NCBI GenBank assembly: GCA_964634465.1
Contig: CAZWLY010000019.1
Location: forward strand, 1-64,000
Direction of reading: 5' to 3'
Length of the DNA stretch: 64,000 nucleotides
Source: CAZWLY01 sp964634465
GTDB taxonomy: Bacteria > Desulfobacterota > Desulfarculia > G963662305
A program made the translations under genes and the position numbers. Under the pieces are notes generated by a model, which saw only the letters and a list, made by a program, of their open reading frames with translations, did not search any database and was not told the DNA's origin. Positions 9,401 to 17,867 of this stretch are shown piece after piece (position 1 is the stretch's first letter; each line of letters starts with the position of its first letter).

Positions 9401-11036
9401 AGCCGTGCCGGACGCGGGACGGGATTATCCCCACCCAGGCGTTGGCGTCGTAACCGGCCGGGGCGGTGAAATGGACGGTGATCCTCTCGCCCGGCCTAAA
9501 GACGCTCTTCTCCAGCCACAACCGGGCCGGCCCGCCGGTCGGCGGAGTCGGCCGGCCGCCGAGGCGGCGCAGGGTTCGGGGGTGGGGCTTGTTCTTCGCC
9601 CTGGCCGCCGGCGAGCCGCCGTCGGCCCGCTTGGTCACGTTCTTGTTGGCGTCCCACCAGACGTAAAAAGACTCGAACGTCCCCTTGAAGCTCTCGGCCC
9701 CGGGAACGATGTCGAACTCCATCGGCGAGTAGATGCCGATCACCTGGCGGGCCACCTTGGGCGGCAGCCACTTCTCCAGAATCCGGGCGTTGTCGTAGAT
9801 GATCTTGAGCTTGAGCTTGCCGCCGGAGACCTCGCCGGTCACCTTGGCCGAACCCTTGTCGTAGTAGGCTCGGCCGGTGATGTCCCTTCCGGTCTGGCTC
9901 AGTTCCAGCCGGATGTAGGGCTTGCCCTTGGCGTCGAGCATCTCCCACTGGCCGGAAAAATCACCGGTCGCGCCGGCCGGCGGCGGAGTCGGGGTCGAGG
10001 TCGGGACGGAGACGCAGCCGATGGCGGCCACGGCGTCGATGTCGGCTCCGGGCCACCCGCCCTTGCAGGCCGAGCGTAGATCGGTCAGGCGGACGTACTT
10101 GAACCGGTCGCCGGGGCGAACGTAAGGGCCGATATCGACACTGCCGGTACCGCCCCCGGCCCGGCCGGCGTCGATCCAGGTCCGGCCGTCCCGGCTCAGC
10201 TCGACCTTGGTCGGCTCGACGTCCTTGCCTATCTCGAAGATATAGAGGTCTGGGCCGTCGATATCGACGATGTCCACGTTGGAGAAATAGAGGGTCAGCG
10301 ATCCGCCGCAGCCCAGGGAGACGTAGCCGGTCTCCCTCTTGGCGTCGAAGTCCGGCGGGCCCAGGGCGGTCCGGGGGTCGGTGTGCTTGGCCTCGGGCTT
10401 GGGCGAGCCGATCCGATAGTCGATGATCCGGTCGGCGAAAGATTTCTCGCACCGGACCCGGACCTTATTGCCCTTGTCGTCCTGGTAGTCCCGACCGCCG
10501 CCGGCCGGGGAGGTCGGCCGGCCGCCGAGGCGGCGCAGGGTCTGGGGGTAAGGCTTTTTCATCGCCTTGGCCGCCGGCGAGCCGCCGTCGGCCCGCTTGG
10601 TCACGTTCTTGTTGGCGTCCCACCAGACGTAAAAAGACTCGAACGTCCCCTTGAAGCTCTCGGCCCCGGGAACGATGTCGAACTCCATCGGCGAGTAGAT
10701 GCCGATCACCTGGCGGGCCACCTTGGGCGGCAGCCACTTCTCCAGAATCCGGGCGTTGTCGTAGATGATCTTGAGCTTGAGCTTGCCGCCGGAGACCTCG
10801 CCGGTCACCTTGGCCGAACCCTTGTCGTAGTAGGCTCGGCCGGTGATGTCCCTTCCGGTCTGGCTCAGCTCCAGCCGGATGTAGGGCTTGCCCTTGGTGC
10901 CGATCACCTCCCACTGGCCGGAAAAATCATCGGTCGCTCCCGCCGCCGAGGCCGGGATCGCCCAGGCGAGCGCCAGGCAGAGGGCCAAAGCCACGAAGCC
11001 TACGAACCGCCACAGAACTCGACCGACCGCGGACAC
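6489..11036 (-). CDS. Giant secreted multidomain protein with papain-like domain
   Basis: This is an exported protein of about 1515 residues. A GTG start at 11036 is preferred because GGGAGG lies six bases upstream; an ATG at 11054 and a TTG at 11057 lack such a site. In order it has a signal peptide ending near ASAAGA; a roughly 140-residue domain (FSGQWEVIG); a discoidin-like cell-surface region; a near-identical second copy of the first domain; an Ig-like segment (PARLWLEKSVFRPGE); a conserved block of unknown fold; a ZU5-like stretch (SGGTITVAKPGD); a papain/C39-like domain with Cys in GGICSGMAM (about residue 928), His in WYGHALAAY (about 1044) and YDPNYD; a PKD domain (FSWDWGDG); and a Cys-rich tail. 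A surface or secreted peptidase or adhesin is plausible. The catalytic function is inference. Confidence 0.7.
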   Translation of the reverse strand: MSAVGRVLWRFVGFVALALCLALAWAIPASAAGATDDFSGQWEVIGTKGKPYIRLELSQTGRDITGRAYYDKGSAKVTGEVSGGKLKLKIIYDNARILEKWLPPKVARQVIGIYSPMEFDIVPGAESFKGTFESFYVWWDANKNVTKRADGGSPAAKAMKKPYPQTLRRLGGRPTSPAGGGRDYQDDKGNKVRVRCEKSFADRIIDYRIGSPKPEAKHTDPRTALGPPDFDAKRETGYVSLGCGGSLTLYFSNVDIVDIDGPDLYIFEIGKDVEPTKVELSRDGRTWIDAGRAGGGTGSVDIGPYVRPGDRFKYVRLTDLRSACKGGWPGADIDAVAAIGCVSVPTSTPTPPPAGATGDFSGQWEMLDAKGKPYIRLELSQTGRDITGRAYYDKGSAKVTGEVSGGKLKLKIIYDNARILEKWLPPKVARQVIGIYSPMEFDIVPGAESFKGTFESFYVWWDANKNVTKRADGGSPAARAKNKPHPRTLRRLGGRPTPPTGGPARLWLEKSVFRPGERITVHFTAPAGYDANAWVGIIPSRVRHGSGRENDKYDLDYKYLNQRTSGRLTFTAPAKPGDYDFRMHDTDRDGREVASVSFRVVKSGRPTPPPQTGVSPGPTPPSGFGRGPQSLIAWIEYIKSGRPFLVVFDTVGDKFDDEGYTGDWRTDPMGTLKAGQTYRVVYSGGKFTCTGFNEHDGRRSTYVYSNADPDDALISLWGRVYAFDGRGRVWDLTYGLVGHLRVPAGPGGASLGPGRGAPPGGVLAQKKIPPSGGTITVAKPGDPLDGLKIEIPAGAYPETRTFTITRRPVPPAARTSSWVHPITPLIEVDNGGGYAEELMVVRIPARIAPGRFAMPFFYDPATGRLEGMPVVEWDESGLTAVTRHFSSFFVSDVAVEALDRLNRVESGFTPGRDNWGFINEGSYLSPGGICSGMAMTAMWYYLERYKQTKQGLQRRFDNAPRAFATPKLGADDSTGIRWASVVQRDQVGYSKRAGIEVISEWQEKAPQKLDEGVWYCFVYSMLVTREPQYVSIWGQDETSGEWYGHALAAYAVDMTTGRLSVYDPNYDPSSGREIEFDQTRKRFKKYLSALNAKELKQGNGLPFKGFCYFAKSAVVDWKLLASRWKQVEAKTIGRGLFPAYHWEVVDEKGRSQGRIKGTYTTVQDKIRLSIEPDGDTRMSFATDFWRASLAPAGDTRASAKLTKFKVKVENGVAEVPLQPGLNWIGVEIWAATSKGDIAWAGFDWFRIQRGRLTITPARVKGVVGIPISFTAAAEIMPAGAGFSWDWGDGARTGTGERNAAAHVWSKPGRYTAVVSLIDQASGRALAQAEAQVTIEAVAGGTEPPPPADGCPDDLLKWCRERNFKPLKCLKCRVRTEPIGKCEDCAFPRVYKGEGLWTAVGRASSGANREASCPRPVQVTLKLEPAPSNKALILINGASCPQIDDDRGAVCERCGLLVFRGRHDAQGRFTITDKQRRVSIKGTFGSQSLEGGGSWRFSLGGGSIDERIEFKLKRVK
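9547..9971 (-). repeat. Internal 425-bp repeat, distal copy
   Basis: This is almost identical at DNA level to 10513-10937, with differences mainly at the two ends. It encodes the second FSGQW-type domain of the secreted protein. The near identity, including silent sites, implies recent duplication or gene conversion. Confidence 0.9.
10513..10937 (-). repeat. Internal 425-bp repeat, proximal copy
   Basis: This is the partner of the copy at 9547-9971, offset by 966 bp in direct orientation within the same gene. Recombination between the two would delete one copy plus the discoidin-like region in frame (966 is divisible by three). Confidence 0.9.
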
Positions 11037-11146
11037 AATCCACCTCCCTCGCATCAAACCGAAACCAGACCAAAACCTTGGCGTTCTACCAATCCACTCT
11101 AAACAGCCTACTTCCGCGCTCGACGACCGTCAACGGCTGTCTCCGA

Positions 11147-11175
11147 TTGACAAAAACTCCCGCCGCTTACATACT
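11147..11175 (+). promoter_or_regulatory. Candidate ispG promoter
   Basis: TTGACA (11147-11152) and CATACT (11170-11175) have a 17-bp spacer. The predicted start of transcription lies only a few bases before the ispG ATG at 11185, so the message would be nearly leaderless. Confidence 0.5.
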
Positions 11176-11184
11176 AGCCGGGCT

Positions 11185-12252
11185 ATGCTTTTCAAGCCAA
11201 GACGCCACAGCAGGGCCATTTCGATCGGCGGTTTGAGCCTGGGCGGCGACGCCCCGGTCAGGGTCCAGTCGATGACCAACACCGACACCCGCGACGTGGC
11301 CGCCACCCTGGCCCAGATCGAACGCCTGACCAAAGTCGGCTGCGAGATCGTCCGGGTGGCCGTGCCCGATCAGGCCGCCGTGGAGGCCCTGGCCCACATC
11401 AAGGCCAACTGCTCCATCCCGCTGGTGGCCGACGTCCACTTCGATCACCGGCTGGCCCTCGATTCGCTGGTCGCCGGGGCGGATTGCGTCCGGATCAACC
11501 CCGGCAACATCGGCGGTCTGGGCCGCTTGCTGGAAATCGCCGAGAAGGCGGCGGAGCTTTCGGCCTGCCTGCGGGTCGGGGTCAATGCCGGCTCGCTGGA
11601 GAAGGACCTGTTGGAGAAATACGGCCGGCCCGGTCCGGCCGCCCTGGTCGAATCGGCCCTGCGCTCGGTCAGGGCACTGGAAGAGAACGGCTTTCTGAAC
11701 TTCAAGGTGTCGCTCAAATCCTCGGACGTCAGGGAGAACATCGAGGCCTGCCGTCTCTTCGCCGCCGAATCCGAAGCGCCGCTCCACATCGGCGTCACCG
11801 AGGCCGGGCCGCTCATCCCCGGCGTGGTCAAGTCGGCCTTGGGGATCGGCTTCATTCTGGCGATGGGCGTCGGCGAAACACTCCGGGTGTCTTTGACCCG
11901 CGACCCGGTGGAGGAGGTCAAGGTCGGTTACGAGATCCTGCGGGCCCTGGGACTTCGCCGGCGGGGAGTGGAGATCGTCTCCTGCCCCACCTGCGGGCGA
12001 ACCGAGGTCGATATCTTCGGCTTGGTGGAGCGGGTCGAGGCCGCCCTGGATCACGTCGAGGAGCCGGTCAAGGTGGCGGTCATGGGCTGCGTGGTCAACG
12101 GCCCGGGCGAGGCCAGGGAGGCCGACGTCGGCGTGGCCGGCGGCCGGGGCCAGGGGCTCATCTTCGCCAAGGGCGAGCGGCAAAGAAAGATCAGCGAGGA
12201 CGAGATCGTCTCGGCCCTGGTGGCCGAAGTCGAGAAATTCATCAGGAGTTAA
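11185..12252 (+). CDS. ispG: (E)-4-hydroxy-3-methylbut-2-enyl-diphosphate synthase
   Basis: This is the penultimate enzyme of the non-mevalonate (MEP) isoprenoid pathway; it reductively opens the cyclodiphosphate ring of MEcPP. The 355-residue protein has the bacterial short form. The N terminus runs into VQSMTNTDTRDV, a TIM-barrel follows, and the C-terminal 4Fe-4S ligands are Cys in SCPTCGR and VMGCVVNGPGE, the latter also carrying the conserved catalytic Glu. No good ribosome binding site precedes the ATG, consistent with the short predicted leader. proS follows after 12 bp and rel overlaps proS, so the three genes form one transcription unit. Confidence 0.95.
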   Translation: MLFKPRRHSRAISIGGLSLGGDAPVRVQSMTNTDTRDVAATLAQIERLTKVGCEIVRVAVPDQAAVEALAHIKANCSIPLVADVHFDHRLALDSLVAGADCVRINPGNIGGLGRLLEIAEKAAELSACLRVGVNAGSLEKDLLEKYGRPGPAALVESALRSVRALEENGFLNFKVSLKSSDVRENIEACRLFAAESEAPLHIGVTEAGPLIPGVVKSALGIGFILAMGVGETLRVSLTRDPVEEVKVGYEILRALGLRRRGVEIVSCPTCGRTEVDIFGLVERVEAALDHVEEPVKVAVMGCVVNGPGEAREADVGVAGGRGQGLIFAKGERQRKISEDEIVSALVAEVEKFIRS

Positions 12253-12264
12253 GGAGATTTTTTC

Positions 12265-13980
12265 GTGAGACTTTCCCGCTACTTCCTGCCCACCTTGCGT
12301 CAGGTCCCCTCGGACGCCGAGGTGATCAGCCACATTTTGATGCTCAGAGCGGGCATGATCCGCAAGCTGTCGTCAGGCATCTACTCCTACCTGCCTTACG
12401 GTTTCGCCGCCTTCAAGAAGGTCGAGCAGATCGTCCGGGAGGAGATGAACCGGGCCGGGGCGATCGAGATGTTCATGCCCGAAGTCCAGCCGGCCGAGGT
12501 GTGGATCGAGTCGGGCCGCTGGACGTACTACGGCAAGGAGCTGTTGCGCTTCAAAGACCGGCACGACAACGACTACTGCCTGGCGCCGACCAACGAGGAG
12601 GTCATCACCGACATCTGCCGCAAGGAGATCCGCTCCTACCGGGACATGCCGATCAACCTCTACCACATTCAGCAGAAGTTCCGCGACGAGATCCGACCCC
12701 GCTTCGGCGTGATGCGCGGTCGCCAGTTCTGCATGAAGGACGCCTACTCCTTCGACGTGGACGAAGAAGCCTCGGCCGAAAGCTATAAATTGATGTACGA
12801 CGCCTACGTGAGAATCTTCTCCCGGATGGGGCTCGAGTTCAAGGCGGTCGAGGCCGACTCCGGCGCGATCGGCGGCTCGTTCTCCCACGAGTTCATGGTC
12901 CTGGCCGAGACCGGCGAGGACGCGGTCGTCTCCTGCACCAAGTGCGACTTCGGGGCCAACATCGAGCGGGCCGAGGTGGCGCCGGGCGAGTTCACCCCCC
13001 CCGACAAGGAGCCCGGCCCGATGGAGAAGTTCGCCACGCCCGGCGTCCATACCATCGAGGACCTGGCCGACTTCGAGGGCTGTAAGCCTTCCGACCTGGT
13101 CAAGATCGTGGTCTTCATCACCGACAAGGGGCCGGTGGCCGCTTTCGCCAGGGGCGACCACGAGGTCAACCAGGTCAAGGTCATGCGGGCCGTCGGCGCG
13201 GAGATGATCGAGCTGGCCTCGCCCGAGGACATGGAGACCTACTGCCACGCCCCGGCCGGCTCGTGCGGTCCGGTGGGCATCGACCCTGGAGTCAGGCTGT
13301 TGGCCGACAACGCGCTGAGGGGCGTAAACAGTTGGGTCACCGGCGCCAACGAGGACGGCTACCACCTGCGCCGCGCCTGCCCCGGCCGGGACTTCCCCGT
13401 GCCGGAGTACACCGACCTGCGCCTCATCCAGGAGGGCGATCCCTGCCCCCGCTGCGGCGGGCCGGTCCATTTCCTGCGCGGCATCGAGGTCGGCCACGTC
13501 TTCAGGCTGGGGACCAAGTACTCCAAGGCGATGAACGCCACCTATCTCGACCAGGACGGCAAGCAGCGCCCGATCGTCATGGGTTGCTACGGCATCGGCA
13601 TCGACCGGACCTTGGCCGCGGCCATCGAGCAAAACCACGACGAAAACGGGATGATCCTGCCGGCGCCGATCGCCCCGTTCACCGCCCTGGTCCTGCCGGC
13701 CGGCAACGACGAAAAGGTCGCTAAAGCGGCCGAAGAGATTTATAATGAACTTATAGGCCTGGGCGTAGACGCCCTTTTGGACGACCGGGACGCCCGGGCG
13801 GGCGTGAAGTTCAAAGACGCCGACCTCATCGGCGTACCCTATCGGATCACCGTCGGCCGGGACTTGAAAGACGGCCTGGTGGAGCTCAAAGCCCGGACGG
13901 AAAGCGAGGCGACCAAGGTCGAGGCGAGCGCCGCGGCGGCCAAGACCGCCGAGTCGATCGCCGAAAAGCTTAAATTTTGA
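12265..13980 (+). CDS. proS: Prolyl-tRNA synthetase (bacterial type)
   Basis: This enzyme charges tRNA-Pro with proline in the cytoplasm. The 571-residue protein is the long bacterial form: class II motif 1 (MLRAGMIRKLSSGIYSYLPYG) near residues 30-50, motif 2 around FRDEIRPRFGVMRGRQF, an inserted editing domain at about 225-400, motif 3 near GCYGIGIDRTLAAAIEQ, and a C-terminal anticodon-binding domain (TALVLPAGND onward). It starts with GTG, with AAGGAG nine bases upstream. It lies 12 bp after ispG, and its TGA overlaps the TTG start of rel. Confidence 0.96.
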   Translation: MRLSRYFLPTLRQVPSDAEVISHILMLRAGMIRKLSSGIYSYLPYGFAAFKKVEQIVREEMNRAGAIEMFMPEVQPAEVWIESGRWTYYGKELLRFKDRHDNDYCLAPTNEEVITDICRKEIRSYRDMPINLYHIQQKFRDEIRPRFGVMRGRQFCMKDAYSFDVDEEASAESYKLMYDAYVRIFSRMGLEFKAVEADSGAIGGSFSHEFMVLAETGEDAVVSCTKCDFGANIERAEVAPGEFTPPDKEPGPMEKFATPGVHTIEDLADFEGCKPSDLVKIVVFITDKGPVAAFARGDHEVNQVKVMRAVGAEMIELASPEDMETYCHAPAGSCGPVGIDPGVRLLADNALRGVNSWVTGANEDGYHLRRACPGRDFPVPEYTDLRLIQEGDPCPRCGGPVHFLRGIEVGHVFRLGTKYSKAMNATYLDQDGKQRPIVMGCYGIGIDRTLAAAIEQNHDENGMILPAPIAPFTALVLPAGNDEKVAKAAEEIYNELIGLGVDALLDDRDARAGVKFKDADLIGVPYRITVGRDLKDGLVELKARTESEATKVEASAAAAKTAESIAEKLKF

Positions 13981-16124
13981 TCCGTCTCTCCGACATAACC
14001 GACGCCGTTTCGGCCTACCATCCCAAGGCCGATCTGGGGCTGATCCGGCGGGCCTACATCTTTGCCGCCAAGGCCCACCAGGGCCAGGTCAGGCTCTCGG
14101 GTGAGCCCTACCTGGCCCATCCTTTGGAGGTGGCGGCGATACTGACCAGGATACGCCTCGACGCGGCCGCCGTGGCCGCCGGACTGCTGCACGACACCGT
14201 CGAGGACTCGGCGGCCACGATCGAGGAGATCCAAAACCTCTTCGGCGAGGAGGTGGCCCGTATCGTCGAGGGCGTGACCAAGATTTCGGCCATGACCTTC
14301 CGCTCCCGGGCGGCGGCCCAGGCCGAGAACATCCGCAAGATGATTCTGGCCATGGCCGACGACATCCGGGTGCTCCTGGTCAAGCTGGCCGACCGGCTGC
14401 ACAACATGCGCACCCTCGGCTTCCAGGAGGACGACAAGCAGACCCGAATCGCCCAGGAGACGCTGGACATCTACGCCCCCCTGGCCGGCCGACTGGGCAT
14501 CCACTGGATGAAGTCCGAGCTGGAGGACCTCTGCCTCTACTACCTGGAGCCCGAAGCCTACCGCCGCATCGCCCAAGGCATGGACCAGCGGCTGGACCAG
14601 CGCCGGGCCTACGTGGAGAAGGTCAAGGCCATCCTGGCCGAAAAGCTGGCCGAGCACGGGCTCAAAGCCCGGGTCGAGGGCCGGCCCAAGCACTTCTATT
14701 CCATCTACAAGAAGATGATCGGCCAGCACCTGGGGTTGGATCAGCTCTTCGACATCATCGGCTTTCGGATCATCGTCGATGAGGTCAAGGCCTGCTACGA
14801 CGCCCTGGGTCTCGTCCACTCGTTGTGGAAGTTCATCCCCGGCCGGTTCAAGGACTACATCAACCTGCCCAAGCCCAACGGGTATCAATCGCTCCACACC
14901 TCGGTGCTGGGCCCGGAGGGGATCAGGATCGAGATCCAGATCCGGACCGAGGAGATGCACCGGGTGGCCGAGGAGGGCATCGCCGCCCACTGGCGCTACA
15001 AGGAGGGCGGCGGGGCCTTGGACGCGGCCGAAGGCGACCGTTTCGCCTGGCTGAGAAGGCTGTTGGAGTGGCAAAAAGAGCTGTCCGACCCCCGCGAGTT
15101 CCTGGACTCGGTCCGGATCGAGCTCTACAGCGACGAAGTCCACGTCTTCACTCCCCAGGGCGAGGTCAAGGTCCTGCCCAAAGGCGCCACCCCGGTCGAT
15201 TTCGCCTACGCCATCCACTCCGAGGTCGGCCACCACTGCGCCGGAGCCAAGGTGAACGGCAACATCGTGCCGTTGAGGTACAAGCTTCAGACCGGCGACG
15301 TGGTCGAGATCATCACCAACAAGAACCGCCACCCGTCCAAGGACTGGCTTGGTTTCGTCGTCACCTCCAAGGCCAGACAGCGCATCAGGTCCTGGATCAA
15401 GGCCGAGGAGCGCTCCCGCTCCGAGGCCATCGGCCGGGAGCTTCTGGACAAGCAGCTCGTTCGGATGGGCTCCAGCTACAAGGCCGTCTTCAAGGACGGC
15501 CGGCTGGAGAAGGCGGCGGCCGCCTTCTCGCTCCAGGACGCCGAGGCGGTGACGGTGGCCGTCGGCTACGGCAAGCTGACCCCGCTCCAGGTCATCCATA
15601 AGATCTTCCCGCCCGAGGAGGTGGACGAGGAGAAAGGACCGGGCTTCCTGGACCGGATGGTCCGAAAGGTCCGCAAAAAGAGCAAGGACGGGATCAAGGT
15701 CAAGGGTCTGGACGACATCCTGATCCGCTTCGCCCAGTGCTGCACTCCGCTGCCCGGCGACGAGGTGATCGGCTTCATCACCCACGGCCGGGGGGTGTCC
15801 ATCCACCGGGTCGAGTGTCCCAACGTCCAGGCCGCCGACCCCCACCGGCTGGTCGAGGTGGAATGGGAGGCCGACGAGGACATCGGCCACGCCGTCAAGC
15901 TCCAGATCACCTCCCACGACGAGACCGGCACCCTGGCCGCGGTGACCAACGTCTTCTCCGGCCACGCGGTCAACATCACCGAGGCCCACATCCGCACCAA
16001 CGACAAGAACAACGCCACCATGGACCTGACGGTCATCGTCAAGGACCGCCGCCAGTTGGATCGGTTGATGGCCGACCTGAAGAAGATCTCGGCCGTCAAC
16101 CGGGTGGCGAGGGTGAGCAGCTAG
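13977..16124 (+). CDS. rel: Bifunctional (p)ppGpp synthetase/hydrolase, RelA/SpoT family
   Basis: This is the stringent-response enzyme that makes and degrades (p)ppGpp. The 715-residue protein has an intact HD hydrolase domain (AAKAHQGQVRL, GLLHDTVED, KLADRLHNMRTL), a synthetase domain (KPNGYQSLHTSVLGP, IQIRTEEMHRVAEEGIAAHW), a TGS domain (VHVFTPQGEVKVLPKGAT), and C-terminal zinc-finger-like (CCTPLPGDEVIGF) and ACT domains. The intact HD motif suggests hydrolase activity as well as synthesis. The start is TTG, overlapping the proS stop as TTGA, so it depends on coupling to proS translation. Confidence 0.95.
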   Translation: MIRLSDITDAVSAYHPKADLGLIRRAYIFAAKAHQGQVRLSGEPYLAHPLEVAAILTRIRLDAAAVAAGLLHDTVEDSAATIEEIQNLFGEEVARIVEGVTKISAMTFRSRAAAQAENIRKMILAMADDIRVLLVKLADRLHNMRTLGFQEDDKQTRIAQETLDIYAPLAGRLGIHWMKSELEDLCLYYLEPEAYRRIAQGMDQRLDQRRAYVEKVKAILAEKLAEHGLKARVEGRPKHFYSIYKKMIGQHLGLDQLFDIIGFRIIVDEVKACYDALGLVHSLWKFIPGRFKDYINLPKPNGYQSLHTSVLGPEGIRIEIQIRTEEMHRVAEEGIAAHWRYKEGGGALDAAEGDRFAWLRRLLEWQKELSDPREFLDSVRIELYSDEVHVFTPQGEVKVLPKGATPVDFAYAIHSEVGHHCAGAKVNGNIVPLRYKLQTGDVVEIITNKNRHPSKDWLGFVVTSKARQRIRSWIKAEERSRSEAIGRELLDKQLVRMGSSYKAVFKDGRLEKAAAAFSLQDAEAVTVAVGYGKLTPLQVIHKIFPPEEVDEEKGPGFLDRMVRKVRKKSKDGIKVKGLDDILIRFAQCCTPLPGDEVIGFITHGRGVSIHRVECPNVQAADPHRLVEVEWEADEDIGHAVKLQITSHDETGTLAAVTNVFSGHAVNITEAHIRTNDKNNATMDLTVIVKDRRQLDRLMADLKKISAVNRVARVSS

Positions 16125-16358
16125 CCCCGACCGATTCCCAGAAGTTTGGAGCTTGAAGCCGGATGAGCCGAGAATCGGCCAAGGGCGGCGATCGTCCGGC
16201 CGGGGGCGACGGTCGCCGGAAAAAGGGGGACGGGCCAGGGGAAATAGATCGGCGGGCTCGCCCACGCACCCCCGCCGCCTGCCGGCCGCAGGGGCGTCGT
16301 TGGCCTCGATGGTCGCGAAAAGGGGCGATCCTGTCCGGTGGAGCGTCCCCAACAAGAA

Positions 16359-16384
16359 GCCGCCGAGGCCAAAGCCCCGGCGGC
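16359..16384 (-). terminator. Hairpin terminator between rel and rpmB
   Basis: The GCCGCCG/CGGCGGC stem extends through GG/CC pairs, and in the minus direction it is followed by TTCTTGTT. It lies 24 bp past the rpmB stop codon and probably ends the rpmB transcript; it could also serve rel from the other side. Confidence 0.5.
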
Positions 16385-16407
16385 CCGACAATTCCTTACA
16401 ACCGGCC

Positions 16408-16590
16408 TTAAGAGACCTTCTTCTCGATCTTGCCGGAACGGATGCAGCGGGTGCAGACGGTCATCCGACCCTGGGTGGTCCTGACGGTCTGCAGGTTGGG
16501 GTTGAACCGCCGCTTGGTCTTGTTGTGGGCGTGGCTGACATTGTAGCCGGTCTGGTGCCGCTTGCCGCAAATCTCGCAAACCCTGGACAT
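16408..16590 (-). CDS. rpmB: 50S ribosomal protein L28
   Basis: The 60-residue protein has the L28 signature: MSRVCEICGKRHQTGYNVSHAHNKT-type start, a central RRFNPNLQTV and a C-terminal TRCIRSGKI. It keeps two CxxC pairs (CEIC and, as TVCTRC, the second pair), so this is the zinc-binding form. It is a component of the large ribosomal subunit. It is monocistronic, with its own good promoter at 16636-16664, and convergent with rel. Confidence 0.97.
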   Translation of the reverse strand: MSRVCEICGKRHQTGYNVSHAHNKTKRRFNPNLQTVRTTQGRMTVCTRCIRSGKIEKKVS

Positions 16591-16635
16591 GGCGTCGCTC
16601 CTTGAATCTAGTGGTCCCTAAAGGACCGAGGCTGT

Positions 16636-16664
16636 CTTATACACTCTCTTTTCGGGATTGGCAA
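16636..16664 (-). promoter_or_regulatory. rpmB promoter
   Basis: On the minus strand, TTGCCA (16659-16664) and TATAAG (16636-16641) are separated by 17 bp. This gives a leader of about 40 nt before the rpmB ATG. Confidence 0.7.
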
Positions 16665-16773
16665 GTCTTTTTGTGGAGCCGCACCCGGCCCGGCCCGTCG
16701 CAAAGTGCTGGCCCTGTCCAACGCCGCCGGGTTAAGATGAGGGCATCCGAAAACGATATCTTGGGAGGAGGCG

Positions 16774-17763
16774 GTGTCGTTTCGTGTGTCGCCCAAAATG
16801 TGGCCCGTTCTCGCCCTGGCCTCGCCGGTGTTGATTCCCTGGCTGGTGAGCAAGTCGCTCCGCTTCGCCAGGGGGCGGGCCGCGGCGGAAAAACAAAACG
16901 CCGAGCGGTTGGCCGCCGCCAGGCCCTTGGAGTTGCCCCGACTCGAGCGGCTCGAGATAACCCCGCTGGTCGAACAGTTCGCCGAGCCCGGCTTCGAGGG
17001 CGACTCCGGCGTGTCCTACTTCATCGAGACCGAGTTGGGGGCGCTGGTCATGGACGTCGGCTACGGCCCGGCCAACGGCGTCTTGACCCACAACGCCGCC
17101 AGGCTGGGGCGAACGCTCGACGACGCCCAGGCGCTGGTCATCAGCCACCTCCACCTGGACCACATGGGCGGACTGGAGGGGCAGCGAAACAGAAAGGTCG
17201 CCCTGCCGCCGGAGTTCGCCGCCGCCGAGCCCAAGCCGTGCTATCTGCCCGACGAGGCCGACTGCCAGGGGCTTCGGGCGATCCGAGTGGTGGAGCCCCG
17301 GCTGATCGAGGCCGGCCTGGCGACCACCGGGCCGTTGGCCCGGATGCTCTACTTCTTCGGGCTGACCCAGGAGCAGGCCCTGCTCGGCTGGCTCGAGGGC
17401 AAGGGGATCGCCGTCATCACCGGCTGCGGTCACCCGACCATCCAGACCATCCTGGCCATGGTCGAGCGGCTGACGAGCGAGCCGATCTACGCCGTGGTCG
17501 GCGGCCTGCACTTTCCGGTCACCGCCTCCCGGTCGGTCAGAAACGGCCTTGCGGCCCAACGCCTGTTCGGCACCGGCAAGGGGCTGCTTTCGCCCATCAA
17601 CGACGACGACCTGTCCCGGGCCGTCGAGGCGCTCAACGAGGCCGGCGTCAAGCGGTTGCTGATCTCGGCCCACGATAGCTGCGATCACGCCCTGACCCGC
17701 TTCGAGGCCGAGCTCGACGGTCGGGTGGAGGCGCTCAAGGCCGGAGCGACCTACCGGCTCTGA
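16774..17763 (+). CDS. MBL-fold metallo-hydrolase
   Basis: The 329-residue protein has a metallo-beta-lactamase fold. The metal motif HLHLDH is at residues 125-130, a later His is in TGCGHP, and a C-terminal His is in ISAHDSCDH. The layout resembles archaeal and bacterial enzymes annotated as 7,8-dihydropterin-6-methyl-4-(beta-D-ribofuranosyl)-aminobenzene 5'-phosphate synthase-like hydrolases; the true substrate is not deducible. A hydrophobic N-terminal stretch (ALASPVLIPWLV, about 11-22) may be a membrane anchor. The start is GTG, with GGGAGGAGG upstream. It is a single gene followed by the diguanylate cyclase. Confidence 0.8.
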   Translation: MSFRVSPKMWPVLALASPVLIPWLVSKSLRFARGRAAAEKQNAERLAAARPLELPRLERLEITPLVEQFAEPGFEGDSGVSYFIETELGALVMDVGYGPANGVLTHNAARLGRTLDDAQALVISHLHLDHMGGLEGQRNRKVALPPEFAAAEPKPCYLPDEADCQGLRAIRVVEPRLIEAGLATTGPLARMLYFFGLTQEQALLGWLEGKGIAVITGCGHPTIQTILAMVERLTSEPIYAVVGGLHFPVTASRSVRNGLAAQRLFGTGKGLLSPINDDDLSRAVEALNEAGVKRLLISAHDSCDHALTRFEAELDGRVEALKAGATYRL

Positions 17764-17867
17764 ACCGACGCCGCGGCCGGCAGGGGGCATTCGACCTTGA
17801 TTCGGCGACGCCTCCCGGCTAAATTGTCTCCGCTCCGGGGATTGTTAAAGATCAAACGAGTGTAGTC

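Noticed and set aside
16125..16358. A short gene after rel (ridA is often there in related genomes)
   Set aside because: The sequence does not encode a RidA-like protein in any frame, and no other supported ORF is present.
13839..16391. 850-codon minus-strand frame opposite rel
   Set aside because: It is a shadow of the RelA/SpoT gene, without domain content of its own.
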